From positions 51,731 to 115,730 of the forward strand of contig NZ_RXIZ01000013.1 in NCBI RefSeq assembly GCF_003987855.1: a stretch of 64,000 bases of DNA. The letters run 5' to 3'. Position numbers and translations under genes: made by a program. This DNA comes from Hyphomicrobium sp. (GTDB lineage: Bacteria > Pseudomonadota > Alphaproteobacteria > Rhizobiales > Hyphomicrobiaceae). The notes under the pieces were generated by a model. That model worked only from the letters and a program-made list of their open reading frames with translations. It ran no database searches and was not told where the DNA came from. Every line of letters starts with the position of its first letter. Position 1 is the stretch's first letter. This document shows positions 17,997 through 26,478 of the stretch, piece by piece.

Positions 17997-18711
17997 CGGT
18001 GTCGCAAAGCCGCGCTACTGCCAACGCCGTGAGGGGCTTTGGCTAAAAGCTAGACTTAGTTGACCTTTGCGGCGTCAACTCAGCGAAGTCGGGGCAGCTT
18101 CGTCGCCCCGTCGCGGCAAATCTATGGCTGGCGCTGACAGCTCAAGCTGACGGCGACGCGCACGCGTTTGCCGGGCGACGGACCGAAAGACCCGCGCTTC
18201 AGAAGTTGTTCATCAGAATGAAAAGGCCCACGCCGACCGCTGGACCAATGAGGGCCGCAACGACCATCATGACGAAAGGTTTCGCCACCATAACACTACC
18301 CCGCACTGAACTCTTATAAGTTCACTCCACTGTTACGCGCGGCCCTAAACGACGGATCAGCCGGTTTGCCCCCTCGGCCGTCCATCTTATTGTCACTGAA
18401 AGGAGCCGCACCCAATCAGCGTAGCTGAGCATAACCCCTACTTCTCAGCTTTCTTGAGACTACAGTGCGGTGAAAAAACTTGACAGGGCCGAGACGAATT
18501 TTGCAGGCGGCGGCGTAGAAACCAGAACACACGTCAGAAAATGCTTAATTGAGACGTAGGCCGCTTATTCAGGCGTTGTCCGGCATTCCAGATTTATACG
18601 TTTTATCAGCGTGTTATGAATATGTCGTACAGCGACGTTCGCACACGCGTGGCCAACTGCCCGCTCCGCAACATCACAGAATGTGTCGAAAGCTGAAACG
18701 CGAATTGAAGG
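17997..18711. other. long intergenic region with one small ORF
   Basis: 715 bp between the PBP start and the end of the ATPase gene. It contains the 30-codon minus-strand ORF at 18199-18291, a small hairpin CGGGGC/GCCCCG at 18090-18110, and an AT-richer stretch around 18540-18640 that reads poorly as protein on either strand. No tRNA or known RNA was recognised. Confidence 0.5.
18199..18291 (-). CDS. putative 30-residue single-span membrane peptide
   Basis: A short frame with ATG at 18291 and TGA at 18199 encodes a peptide with a two-residue N-terminus, one Lys, and then an almost uninterrupted hydrophobic stretch (FVMMVVAALIGPAVGVGL) ending FILMNNF. The small-residue spacing G-P-A-V-G-V-G resembles helix-packing faces. 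A GGGG run lies about eleven bases before the ATG, a weak ribosome binding site. It is 202 bp upstream of the divergent PBP gene on the same strand. Whether it is translated is unknown. Confidence 0.4.
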   Translation of the reverse strand: MVAKPFVMMVVAALIGPAVGVGLFILMNNF

Positions 18712-21700
18712 TCAGCGCACGTCGAACAGGCGCAGCTGGCGTTCGTCCGTACCCCTCGTTTCGGCAGCGAGTTGCTCGATCCGGTCGAACGGCACCTGCT
18801 CGGCCGCGATAAGCGATCTCTGCGCCTTCATCGGCCTGACGAGGCCTTCCTGAACGAGATGGAATTCGCCCACCGTCTGGCCCGGCAACGCGGACGCCGG
18901 GTCAAGGCCGGATTCGGACTGGAACGCGGCTTTGAGCTTGCGGAGGGCTGTATCTTCGCGGACGCGGCCGATGAACCAGCTCGTGATCTGGTCGCGGCTC
19001 TTGTAATCGAGGTCGCCGGGCGACTGGGTCGCGAGCATCATGCCGAGGCCGGCAGAGCGCGCCCGCTTCAGAAGGCTCTGAAGCGGTTCGGCCGTGGCGG
19101 GTTTCGAGTTCGCGGGAATGTAAAGGTCGGCTTCGTCGAACATGACGACGGCCTGCAGCTCGTCGTTCGGGTTGCGCTGACAGAAGCGAAGCGCCTCCGA
19201 GAGGAATTGCGAGACCCAGAACAGGATGTTTTCGTTGTCGCCGAGAAAACCCGTGTAGATGACAGACAGGCGCGTGCGGTTCGGGCGCTGGTAGCGTCCC
19301 AATCCGAGCAGGCTTTCCATGCGCAGACTTTCGCCGCCGCCCTCGAAGAGCGCGGCGTTGCGCAGACGCAGCGAGTCGAGCTGCGCCACGAGATCGCGAC
19401 GAAGCTTGCCTGACGGATCCATGCGCTGGGTCTGGTCAGTGAGTTCGGGATGCTCATCTTCCAGGAGATGGATGAGATCGGCGAGCGTCACTTCATTCGT
19501 CGAGAGCGAGCCGAGAATGCGCAGCGCGACTGCGAGCACGCCGGACTGTTTCTGGTGTGTCGCCGAGTTCTTGAGGTGAAGCATTTCGCCGAGCGCGGCG
19601 GCAGACAGATTGGCGAGCAGCTGCTGCTCGTGATCGGGCAGTTCGTTGATGCCGTTCGGTAGCAACGTGATCGAGATCGGGCGGCCCGAGGCGCGGCCCG
19701 GCGTATAAACGGCGACATCGATGGCGTCGGCGAGTTTTTCGCGTTCAGCGCGGCGGTCCGGCGTCTCGTTATCGTTCGAGCGCCAGACTTCCGGATTGGC
19801 ATAGCTCGCGAGGTCGCCCTTGCGATCGATAAGAACAGCCGGCACGCCGCGAAGCAGCAGCTGCTCTATGAGCGACAGGGCAAGGGTGGTTTTACCTGAG
19901 CCTGAACCACCGAGAAACGCAGCATGGCGCTTCAGGACGCTTTTGTTGAGCGTGACGGGGCGCGTGCCCCGAATGCCGTTTTCTCGTCCCGCAAGAATGC
20001 TCGCGCCGTAGCTGCCGTCTTCATCGAGAATGACGGACATCGGCAGATCATCGTCGTTCGCGGGAAGGCCCGAGTCGCTGCCATCAGGGTTTGCGGAGCG
20101 CGCCTGCTCGGCGGAGAGCAGATCGAAGCCATCAAGAGAGGACTGCGGATCGTCCATACTTTTGGCGACGAGGCGCGGCACCGGCCGGCCAAGCAGGTCG
20201 AGGCGGAGGAGGTGCGTGATCGAGATGAGGCTGGACAGAGGCTTCGTGCCTTCCAGCCATTGCGTCATGCCCGTATCGCCACGGTGATGCGCGGTGAACT
20301 CGCGCACCGTCATCATGCGCTCCCACTCGGGGATGGGCACAAGAAGCTGGCGCCCGCCGCCATCGCGGAATTTGCGGAAGGCCTGGGCAGTCTGGTTCTT
20401 CTTGTTCGGTGGGAAGTCGCTGGCGCGGAGCATGAAGCAGGGCTTGCCCTGCATCGCCGTCAGCACCTTGTCGAGCTGACGCTTCAGGCCGCCACCCTGT
20501 GTCGGGCGGTTGCACAGAAACACGCGAACGTCATTGGCAAAGCCGGTGCGATGCCGAACCGTCAGATCGAAGGCCGGCAAATCATCGCCGAGCTCCAGAC
20601 GCTTCACCGTCACTTCGATCGATTTGCCCCACTCGTCGCGCGCCAACAAGAGCGCGGCGGACAAGACGTCGACCAGTTCCTGGTCGTCGGCTGGCATTTC
20701 GGCTTCGCTCTCGTTGGCAAAGCGCTCCCACATCTCGCGGAACTGCACGGCCGACAACGAACCCGGCGCCTGATCGTCAGGGCTGCCGAAGCCAATCACC
20801 TGGCCGAGCGCCTGAGCGAGCGTGGAAATGAAGGACGGGCGTTCTGGCTCGGGTTCGCGCTCGTCGCCTTCCGTGGATGTCGCCTCGCGCAGTCGCGACT
20901 GGGCATGCTCCAACAGGCGCCGCGTCGAGAGGCCGCCGAACTCTTCGAAGAATTGCGGGCCGAAGAACTGCGATGCGTCGGGAAAGCTCAACCCGTCGCC
21001 GTTCACTTCCGAGTGGTAGGCGATGCGCTTGGAAATGATGAGGCGGGCTTCTTCCGGCGTCCGGCTTTCACGCAGAAGCACGGGTCCCGACTTCTCGATG
21101 CGATCGATGTAGGATTGCGCCACGAGGCTGCGCACCTGACCGTAAAAGTCTTCCAGGCACGAGATGATGATGATGGCGTTGGTGAGCCGGTTGGCGATCT
21201 GGATCAGGTCGCGAACGGCGCGCTGGAAGCGATCTTCCGCATTGTCGAAGAAGCGCAGGTCTTCGACCTGGTCGATGCAGAAGACCAGCGCGGCGCGGTC
21301 CACGGTCCAGACGAGCGCGCCCAGAGCCTTGATGATCTCGAACGCGCGATCTTCCCCGTCGTTGGGATCGAGCGCGCTGACGGCCTCGTGCGCAATCGCA
21401 GTCAGGTTGCGACCGTTGAGGTATTGGCGGATGCGCTGATCGATGCGCGGATCTCGGCGCTGGAGATAGAGCAGCGCGCGGACGATGTTGATGTCGAGTT
21501 CCTGCGTCTGGAACTTCTCGCAGGCGACGATCTGATCGGCCAACCGGAGAATGAGTTTCGCGAGCTGTTTGTCGTCGAGCGTATCGTCGCGAAGCTTGTC
21601 GAGATCGGCCGACGAGATCACCTCGGAATCGAGCACCATCCGATTGGTCAGGCGCGACAGGGCCGACTCGCCGAAACGATCGGGGTCGTATGGCTTCTCC

Positions 21701-22104
21701 AGAGAATGCACGAGACGGCGCAGATAGAAGTCGGCGTAATTCTGCACGTCCGGCGTCATCTGCGCGTAGCCGAAATAGCTTTGGCCGGTGCGATGCGAAT
21801 CAGTGCGAAGCGCGCGCAGAAGATGCGTCTTTCCGGCTCCCGATTGGCCATGGAACAGCAGGATGCGATCCTGCATGTGATAGCCGCGGCCGGAGGTGAC
21901 CGCGTTCAGCAGCTCGCTGAATTTTTGGCGCGCCTTGGCGTGGATCTCCGGCACGTCGACCGGGTCGGCGCGCCATAGATCATCTTCCCAGGTGATCGAA
22001 TGCTCAAAAGCTTCGCTCAGCTTGTCGGGCGCGAGCGAGGGAGCGAACGTCGACTGTTTGAGGGAGGCGCCTTCAACACCCATTTCGAACCGAAATGCCT
22101 TCAA
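18712..22104 (-). CDS. double P-loop ATPase with HerA/VirB4-like C-terminal motor
   Basis: 1130 residues. The N-terminal AAA+/STAND-like module has Walker A GQSGAGKT at 86-93 and Walker B LVFCIDQVED near 273-282. A linker of ~350 residues includes EWGKSIEVTV and PNKKNQTAQAF and is not assigned. The C-terminal motor has Walker A GGSGSGKTT at 732-740 followed by VPAVLIDRKGDL, Walker B VVMFDEAD at 986-993 and the sensor-like LATQSPGDLD near 1024, as in HerA/FtsK-type translocases (family knowledge). The start is TTG at 22104, overlapping the upstream gene stop, or ATG at 22083; neither has a good ribosome binding site. Translational coupling to the winged-helix-like gene implies a stoichiometric partner. 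A role in DNA translocation, possibly defence or conjugation-like processing, is inferred. Confidence 0.8.
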   Translation of the reverse strand: MKAFRFEMGVEGASLKQSTFAPSLAPDKLSEAFEHSITWEDDLWRADPVDVPEIHAKARQKFSELLNAVTSGRGYHMQDRILLFHGQSGAGKTHLLRALRTDSHRTGQSYFGYAQMTPDVQNYADFYLRRLVHSLEKPYDPDRFGESALSRLTNRMVLDSEVISSADLDKLRDDTLDDKQLAKLILRLADQIVACEKFQTQELDINIVRALLYLQRRDPRIDQRIRQYLNGRNLTAIAHEAVSALDPNDGEDRAFEIIKALGALVWTVDRAALVFCIDQVEDLRFFDNAEDRFQRAVRDLIQIANRLTNAIIIISCLEDFYGQVRSLVAQSYIDRIEKSGPVLLRESRTPEEARLIISKRIAYHSEVNGDGLSFPDASQFFGPQFFEEFGGLSTRRLLEHAQSRLREATSTEGDEREPEPERPSFISTLAQALGQVIGFGSPDDQAPGSLSAVQFREMWERFANESEAEMPADDQELVDVLSAALLLARDEWGKSIEVTVKRLELGDDLPAFDLTVRHRTGFANDVRVFLCNRPTQGGGLKRQLDKVLTAMQGKPCFMLRASDFPPNKKNQTAQAFRKFRDGGGRQLLVPIPEWERMMTVREFTAHHRGDTGMTQWLEGTKPLSSLISITHLLRLDLLGRPVPRLVAKSMDDPQSSLDGFDLLSAEQARSANPDGSDSGLPANDDDLPMSVILDEDGSYGASILAGRENGIRGTRPVTLNKSVLKRHAAFLGGSGSGKTTLALSLIEQLLLRGVPAVLIDRKGDLASYANPEVWRSNDNETPDRRAEREKLADAIDVAVYTPGRASGRPISITLLPNGINELPDHEQQLLANLSAAALGEMLHLKNSATHQKQSGVLAVALRILGSLSTNEVTLADLIHLLEDEHPELTDQTQRMDPSGKLRRDLVAQLDSLRLRNAALFEGGGESLRMESLLGLGRYQRPNRTRLSVIYTGFLGDNENILFWVSQFLSEALRFCQRNPNDELQAVVMFDEADLYIPANSKPATAEPLQSLLKRARSAGLGMMLATQSPGDLDYKSRDQITSWFIGRVREDTALRKLKAAFQSESGLDPASALPGQTVGEFHLVQEGLVRPMKAQRSLIAAEQVPFDRIEQLAAETRGTDERQLRLFDVR

Positions 22105-23267
22105 TCTTGAACGCGCACAAAGTGCCAGACAGTGTTCTTGTAGAGGATCTTGGAATCCTCGAGCGATTTGAGATCGCGACCGTCTTTGAGATCAGCGGTC
22201 GCCAGTTCGAGCTGCCCTGAGCGATGGGCTTCCGCGAGCATTCCCTTGAACGCAATCTCGGATAAACCCCAGTCGGGACGCGCGTTGCGAATCGCCTTCC
22301 ATACCAAAGAGATAAACGCCTTCCGGTTGCCTGGCCAGCCCTCAGCGACAGGACGTGCCGCGTCGACAACAGCCTGACAGAATTCCGGCATGTCGGGTGG
22401 AGAGACAACTCGCGGTGCCGGTTTGACATGGCTCTCGTCGAGCGGAAGTCGATCGTTGGCGGGCTTCGGGGTCGGCGCTCGAACGACGCGCTTACCCGGT
22501 TCTTCGCGCGCGTGCGGCCTCGGGGCGTTCGCGCGTGCGCTTTCCTCTTTCGGTCCAACGAGGTTGCGAAGGAGCGCCAGTTCGAGCGCCGAGACGCTTC
22601 CCTCGCGAGCTCCGACGATCTCGCAGGCAAGTTGGACGATGAGCTTGCCATCGCTCGATATTTCACGCGGCGACCGGAAGAGTTGTCCGGCGAGAATGCG
22701 CCCGGCCTTGGCGGGTAGTCCCGCGCCTTTGCCGAGGCCGGTCTTGATCTTGTTTCCGAAGGCGCGCTCAAGAGCGATGATCGCGAGTTCGGCTCTCAAG
22801 TCGGCCGGCGAGAGCACGCGGGCGGTCGTCTTGCCGAAGTGATGCTGCACGATGAGCGCCGCGATGCCTTCGGGGCGAGCAAACGCTTTCCGGATCGAAG
22901 GCGTGTCCGTCGCCGATAGAGCGCCAAGTAGCAGAGAAATTTTGGCGTCGGTCCAAGCGGCGGGGAATGTCCGCGACGACGCATAACTCGCCTCTGCAAC
23001 CTGGCGACCTTTCTCGGTGGAGGCGAGGCGGCCCTTTTGCTCGGTTACGTATTGGGCGCCGATGAGGGTACTGATGGCGAGTTCGGCCGAGCGGCGAAAT
23101 TCGAGGCTGGACATGCGCGGTGCGAGTAATGGGGCGACATCCCGCTGCAGATCAGCGCGCGTCGCGCCGCCGACCGCTATGCGCAATAGCAAGAGTTCAC
23201 GGACCGACAGCAGAGGCGATGCCCCGTCGCCAGTCTTCAACTCGGAATGTTCGATGGCTGCACTCAT
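22101..23267 (-). CDS. winged-helix-like partner of the double ATPase
   Basis: 388 residues, ATG start. Residues ~20-90 look like a winged helix (LLLLRIAVGGATRADLQRDV, then SAELAISTLIGAQYVTEQKG, ASTEKGRQVAEA). A charged Pro-rich linker around 235-285 separates it from a C-terminal ~100-residue domain (FCQAVVDAARPVAEGW, GNRKAFISLVWKAIR, FKGMLAEAHRSGQLELATADL) that also has the helix-helix-strand pattern of a winged helix. No signal peptide or membrane segment is seen. The stop overlaps the start codon of the ATPase gene, so the two are one translational unit. A DNA-binding loader or adaptor for the ATPase is the natural guess; the family is not recognised. Confidence 0.7.
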   Translation of the reverse strand: MSAAIEHSELKTGDGASPLLSVRELLLLRIAVGGATRADLQRDVAPLLAPRMSSLEFRRSAELAISTLIGAQYVTEQKGRLASTEKGRQVAEASYASSRTFPAAWTDAKISLLLGALSATDTPSIRKAFARPEGIAALIVQHHFGKTTARVLSPADLRAELAIIALERAFGNKIKTGLGKGAGLPAKAGRILAGQLFRSPREISSDGKLIVQLACEIVGAREGSVSALELALLRNLVGPKEESARANAPRPHAREEPGKRVVRAPTPKPANDRLPLDESHVKPAPRVVSPPDMPEFCQAVVDAARPVAEGWPGNRKAFISLVWKAIRNARPDWGLSEIAFKGMLAEAHRSGQLELATADLKDGRDLKSLEDSKILYKNTVWHFVRVQD

Positions 23268-23629
23268 CGAATGGCCTCCCCGCGCGAATCATTTGCGCCG
23301 TCGCGACAACTTCGATGATTGGGTGAGCACTTCCAAGAGCCAGGGAAGATTGACCCACAACCCCAAAGGCTCGCTGGCAAAATGCTCCTTTAAGTCCGCT
23401 GCGCCAGCCTTTCGCCGTGGCGCGGTCAAAATCGCGACACCTTGTTGGCGCGATCATTACCACGGGGCGGGGTCAGATTTTTCGAGGGTTCCGGTGCCAT
23501 GGTTGGCTCGCAGAGGCCGTTTCAACGCGCGCTGCGCCGCGTGCAACACTTCATTAGCATTAACGTCCAGTTAACGGATTTCCGGCAATGCTGAAGGCAG
23601 CCGCACGTTTAGTGCCGGGAGTTGCTCAA
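23268..23629. other. divergent promoter region
   Basis: 362 bp between the start of the ATPase operon (minus) and the CAP lipoprotein gene (plus). It must carry both promoters. A repeated TTAACG (in ATTAACGTCCAGTTAACG near 23559-23576) sits 55-70 bases before the lipoprotein start and could be part of a promoter or operator. No gene is supported. Confidence 0.45.
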
Positions 23630-24298
23630 ATGTATCGCGTTGCGCTCATCGCCGGGCTGGTCACCGCCCTTGCCGGTTGCAGTCTTGGCTCAACCAATCT
23701 TTCCTCAGGCTTCACCGAACCGGATACGACGGCATCGGTGTCACCGTCATCGTACTTGTCGTCATCAAAGAGTGTCGGACTTGGAGGCGAGCCATCCACT
23801 CCGCGCGCCGCCGGCGTACAGGTGGCGATGCTCGACAAGGCGCCGTCGGGAACTTTCGAGAAAGCGGAGCCCGGCGTTCTCGCCAGCCGCGATTACTCGC
23901 ATACCGCGCTCAACGCCGAGATGGCGCGCGACATCATCAATGCCTACCGGAAGAAGTACGGGCTGAAGCCATTGAAGCTCAATCCGGAGCTGACGGAGGC
24001 CGCGAAATCGCACTCGAGCGATCTCGCCAAGTGGGATCGCATTTCACACTATGGCTCTGACGGCTCCAATCCCTGGGATCGCGTCAAGCGTACCGGTTAC
24101 AAGGCGCGACTGACGGCTGAGAACGTCGGCACGGGTCAGGTGAACTTCAACGAAGTTATGAAAGGCTGGGAAGAGAGCCCCGGTCACAACAAGAACCTGC
24201 TGACGCCTGATGCGACCAACATGGGCATCGCGCTGGTTCAGGATCCTCACACCGAGTTCAAGTCGTTCTGGACCCTCGTCCTCGCGGCGCCGATGTAG
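23630..24298 (+). CDS. CAP-domain (SCP/YkwD-like) lipoprotein
   Basis: 222 residues from the ATG at 23630, chosen because CGGGAG lies eight bases upstream and because it gives a compact lipoprotein signal (YRVALIAGLVTALAGC). An ATG 14 codons upstream lacks a ribosome binding site. After a Ser/Thr-rich linker, the CAP domain runs from about residue 95 with the family signatures ARDIINAYRKKYGL, HSSDLAKWDRISHYG, AENVGTG and WEESPGHNKNLL. Bacterial CAP proteins are secreted and their activity is mostly unknown. A hairpin just downstream may end the transcript. Confidence 0.88.
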   Translation: MYRVALIAGLVTALAGCSLGSTNLSSGFTEPDTTASVSPSSYLSSSKSVGLGGEPSTPRAAGVQVAMLDKAPSGTFEKAEPGVLASRDYSHTALNAEMARDIINAYRKKYGLKPLKLNPELTEAAKSHSSDLAKWDRISHYGSDGSNPWDRVKRTGYKARLTAENVGTGQVNFNEVMKGWEESPGHNKNLLTPDATNMGIALVQDPHTEFKSFWTLVLAAPM

Positions 24299-24309
24299 TT
24301 CTGATGATT

Positions 24310-24332
24310 GGCGTTGGCTGTTCGCCAGCGCC
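24310..24332 (+). terminator. probable terminator after the CAP lipoprotein gene
   Basis: GGCGTTGGC and GCCAGCGCC (8 of 9 paired) flank a TGTTC loop, followed by a T-rich GGTCTTCTCAGTTTTCTT. It lies 12 bases after the stop codon. Confidence 0.5.
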
Positions 24333-24339
24333 GGTCTTC

Positions 24340-24591
24340 TCAGTTTTCTTCGAGACGCTCGCGTTCGCGGGTCCTGACAAGTTCAGCGACACCGGTCCAC
24401 GCCCACGCCCGTCCGGCGTCGCCCTTCTGTCCATGATAGAGGGCGAAGAAATCAGCGATACTTGCGGCAAAGAGGCCGTGTTTACCTTCCAGAACCTCCG
24501 CCATCGCGCCGAGGTCTTGCGGCGGTGGTGTGCAGTCGATTTCGCCGCCATGGGTGGGCAGGGAGCTTGTTGCGCGCGTTGGCGAGCTCAT
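24340..24591 (-). CDS. small conserved-looking hypothetical protein
   Basis: 83 residues from ATG 24591, preceded at eight bases by AGGA, a good ribosome binding site; the frame continues upstream but without one. It has no signal peptide. The body reads as two helices (LGAMAEVLEGKHGLFAASIA, DAGRAWAWTGVAELVRTRER), acidic then basic. It is convergent with the CAP lipoprotein gene. The family is not recognised. Confidence 0.6.
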   Translation of the reverse strand: MSSPTRATSSLPTHGGEIDCTPPPQDLGAMAEVLEGKHGLFAASIADFFALYHGQKGDAGRAWAWTGVAELVRTRERERLEEN

Positions 24592-24750
24592 CGTGTCAGT
24601 CCTATTCAATTCTCGAATGCGGATTAGCGAGGAGCTAAAAGCAAATTTGACGCCACGCAGCGTTTGCGCGCATTCCGCCGCTCTCGAAGATTGGTTAAAC
24701 TGATCATCTTTCATTGGCTTCGCCGGGCAAAAGCGGCGAATGGCTGGGAT

Positions 24751-25083
24751 ATGCGTCTCATGCGTAGACTTCGCACCGCATTAGTGATCGCGATTGTCGC
24801 GGCGCCGCTCGTCGCCTTGAGCGTCCACGCGGAAGGCAAGAGCCGTTCCATTTTGCTCACGTGTACCGGAATGGAACTGACGCAGAGCCCTGACCCGGAC
24901 AATGCTGCGCCGGACGCGAACTCAGGGCAGCAGCCGGATGATGGCTCGCCGGGGAACTCGCAAGCGCCCGGTGATGATGATGCGACGGGAGATGGCGAAG
25001 ACGCCGATCCGGGTTCGACGCCCGATACCGCGCAGCCGCCAGGATGCCATTTCCAGAATGGGCCGCTTGAGCTGATCGTTTAG
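24751..25083 (+). CDS. small secreted acidic low-complexity protein
   Basis: About 110 residues. A signal peptide (LRTALVIAIVAAPLVALSVHA) is followed by a short ordered segment with one Cys (SILLTCTGMEL), then a stretch of ~50 residues dominated by Asp, Pro, Gly and Ser, and a second Cys near the end (PPGCHFQNGPLELIV). The two Cys could pair. The start ATG at 24751 fits a preceding GGGAT; the frame is open 29 codons further upstream. No family is recognised. Confidence 0.55.
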   Translation: MRLMRRLRTALVIAIVAAPLVALSVHAEGKSRSILLTCTGMELTQSPDPDNAAPDANSGQQPDDGSPGNSQAPGDDDATGDGEDADPGSTPDTAQPPGCHFQNGPLELIV

Positions 25084-25100
25084 CTTAAAGATGGTTTGAG

Positions 25101-26207
25101 CTAGTCGGCCGTCGCCTGGGACGCGGGCTTGGCGTCTTCGGCGGCGCCTGAAGCGGCGGGTTCGGCAGCCTTAGGCGCGTCCTCGGTTTGCGGTCCCTTC
25201 AGGGACGAGCGAGAGTCTGCCGCAGCGTCATCGCTCTTCTTGGCGGACTTCTGTTTTGCCGCGAGCTTGTTCTTCGATCTGTGCTTCGCGCCGGCGGTAT
25301 GCCGCTTGTGGCCGCCACATCCCCACGCGGCCACCGTATCGCGCACCGACATCACCGTCTTGAAGTTCGGATCCATCGGGTAGGTGTCGATCGTGGAGCT
25401 GTTGAAGAGCTGCTTCCAATCGTAATTCTGGAAACCGTACTCAAGCAGGCTCGCGGCGCGAACGGCGCGTTCGTTGCCGGAGGACTCGCCGAGCACGATC
25501 GCCATCAGGCGGCGGTTGTCGCGCGTGGCGCTGGCGACGACGTTGTAACCGGAGTCGCAGGTGAAGCCGGTCTTCAGACCGTCGGCGCCTGCAAAGGTTT
25601 TCAACAACGCGTTATGGCTGCCGAGGCGACGTTTGCCGATGTGCATCGCCGGCATCGCCCAGTAGCTCGCGTATTCGGGATATTCGCTCACTACCGCGCG
25701 CGCGATCTTGGCGATGTCGCGTGCGCTCGTCAGCTGGCCCGGGTCGGGTAGGCCATTGGTGTTGACGAAGTTGGTGTGGGTCATGCCGAGGCGCTTTGCC
25801 GTCGCGTTCATCCGCTCGATAAAGGCCGACTCGCTCCCCGAGATCGCCTCGGCCAGCATCACGGTGACGTCGTTGGCAGATTTGATGATGACCGCTTGCA
25901 GGGCCTGCTCGACCGTCAGCGTCTGGCCGACCTGAAGTCCGACTTTGCTTGGCGGTTGGAGCGTGGCGGGCAGCGAACAGGGAATCTTGTCGCTGAGATG
26001 GATCTTGCCTTCCTTCACCGCTTCGAAAGCGACGTAGGCCGTCATCAGCTTCGTCAAGGAAGCCGGGTGCCAAATATCATCGATGTCTTCGGCGTAAAGG
26101 ATTTTTCCAGTCGAGGGCTCGAACAGGAGCGTCGGGCCAGCAGCGGCGGGCGATGTCGCCAGCCACATCAAAACAGCGGCCACGATGCTCGTCGTCAATG
26201 AGCGCAT
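25101..26207 (-). CDS. D-alanyl-D-alanine carboxypeptidase (S11 family, PBP5-like)
   Basis: 368 residues. The signal peptide ends near AAAG at 24. The three catalytic motifs are intact: S-L-T-K at 50-53, S-A-N at 110-112 and K-T-G at 212-214, as in the S11 peptidases that trim the terminal D-Ala of peptidoglycan stem peptides in the periplasm. The usual C-terminal PBP5_C domain and amphipathic anchor appear absent; instead there is a CGGHKRH segment and a ~70-residue Lys/Ala/Ser-rich tail. That tail might bind wall or membrane surfaces (inference). Its stop is 17 bases from that of the convergent acidic secreted protein. Confidence 0.9.
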   Translation of the reverse strand: MRSLTTSIVAAVLMWLATSPAAAGPTLLFEPSTGKILYAEDIDDIWHPASLTKLMTAYVAFEAVKEGKIHLSDKIPCSLPATLQPPSKVGLQVGQTLTVEQALQAVIIKSANDVTVMLAEAISGSESAFIERMNATAKRLGMTHTNFVNTNGLPDPGQLTSARDIAKIARAVVSEYPEYASYWAMPAMHIGKRRLGSHNALLKTFAGADGLKTGFTCDSGYNVVASATRDNRRLMAIVLGESSGNERAVRAASLLEYGFQNYDWKQLFNSSTIDTYPMDPNFKTVMSVRDTVAAWGCGGHKRHTAGAKHRSKNKLAAKQKSAKKSDDAAADSRSSLKGPQTEDAPKAAEPAASGAAEDAKPASQATAD

Positions 26208-26478
26208 TCAAGTCCTCAATATTCTTTCTTATTCGGCTAGCATATTCGCGCCGAAGGGCCAACCTTGCCCTACCGGGCGCTGACCATATGCCAAGTTGTG
26301 TTGCTTATGCGGCGCTACTTCAGGGAACGCCTAGTCCCTCGCGGAATTTCACGATTGGCCACAATTAGTCTATTGCGACCACTCACGAGATACCAGCACG
26401 ATGTCCAGGTGTTCCACGGGCAATGTTACTAAACGCGGTAAGCAAGCCGCGGAATCGCAGGGTTGATCTTTCCGCCGC

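Noticed and set aside
19924..21978. 684-codon open frame antisense to the double ATPase gene
   Set aside because: It is the complement of a strongly motif-bearing gene in GC-rich DNA, where long antisense frames are expected; it has no recognisable motif of its own.
12907..23267. treating all genes from the ATPase to the hypothetical as one operon
   Set aside because: A 715-bp gap separates the ATPase gene from the PBP gene, so I keep them as two units.
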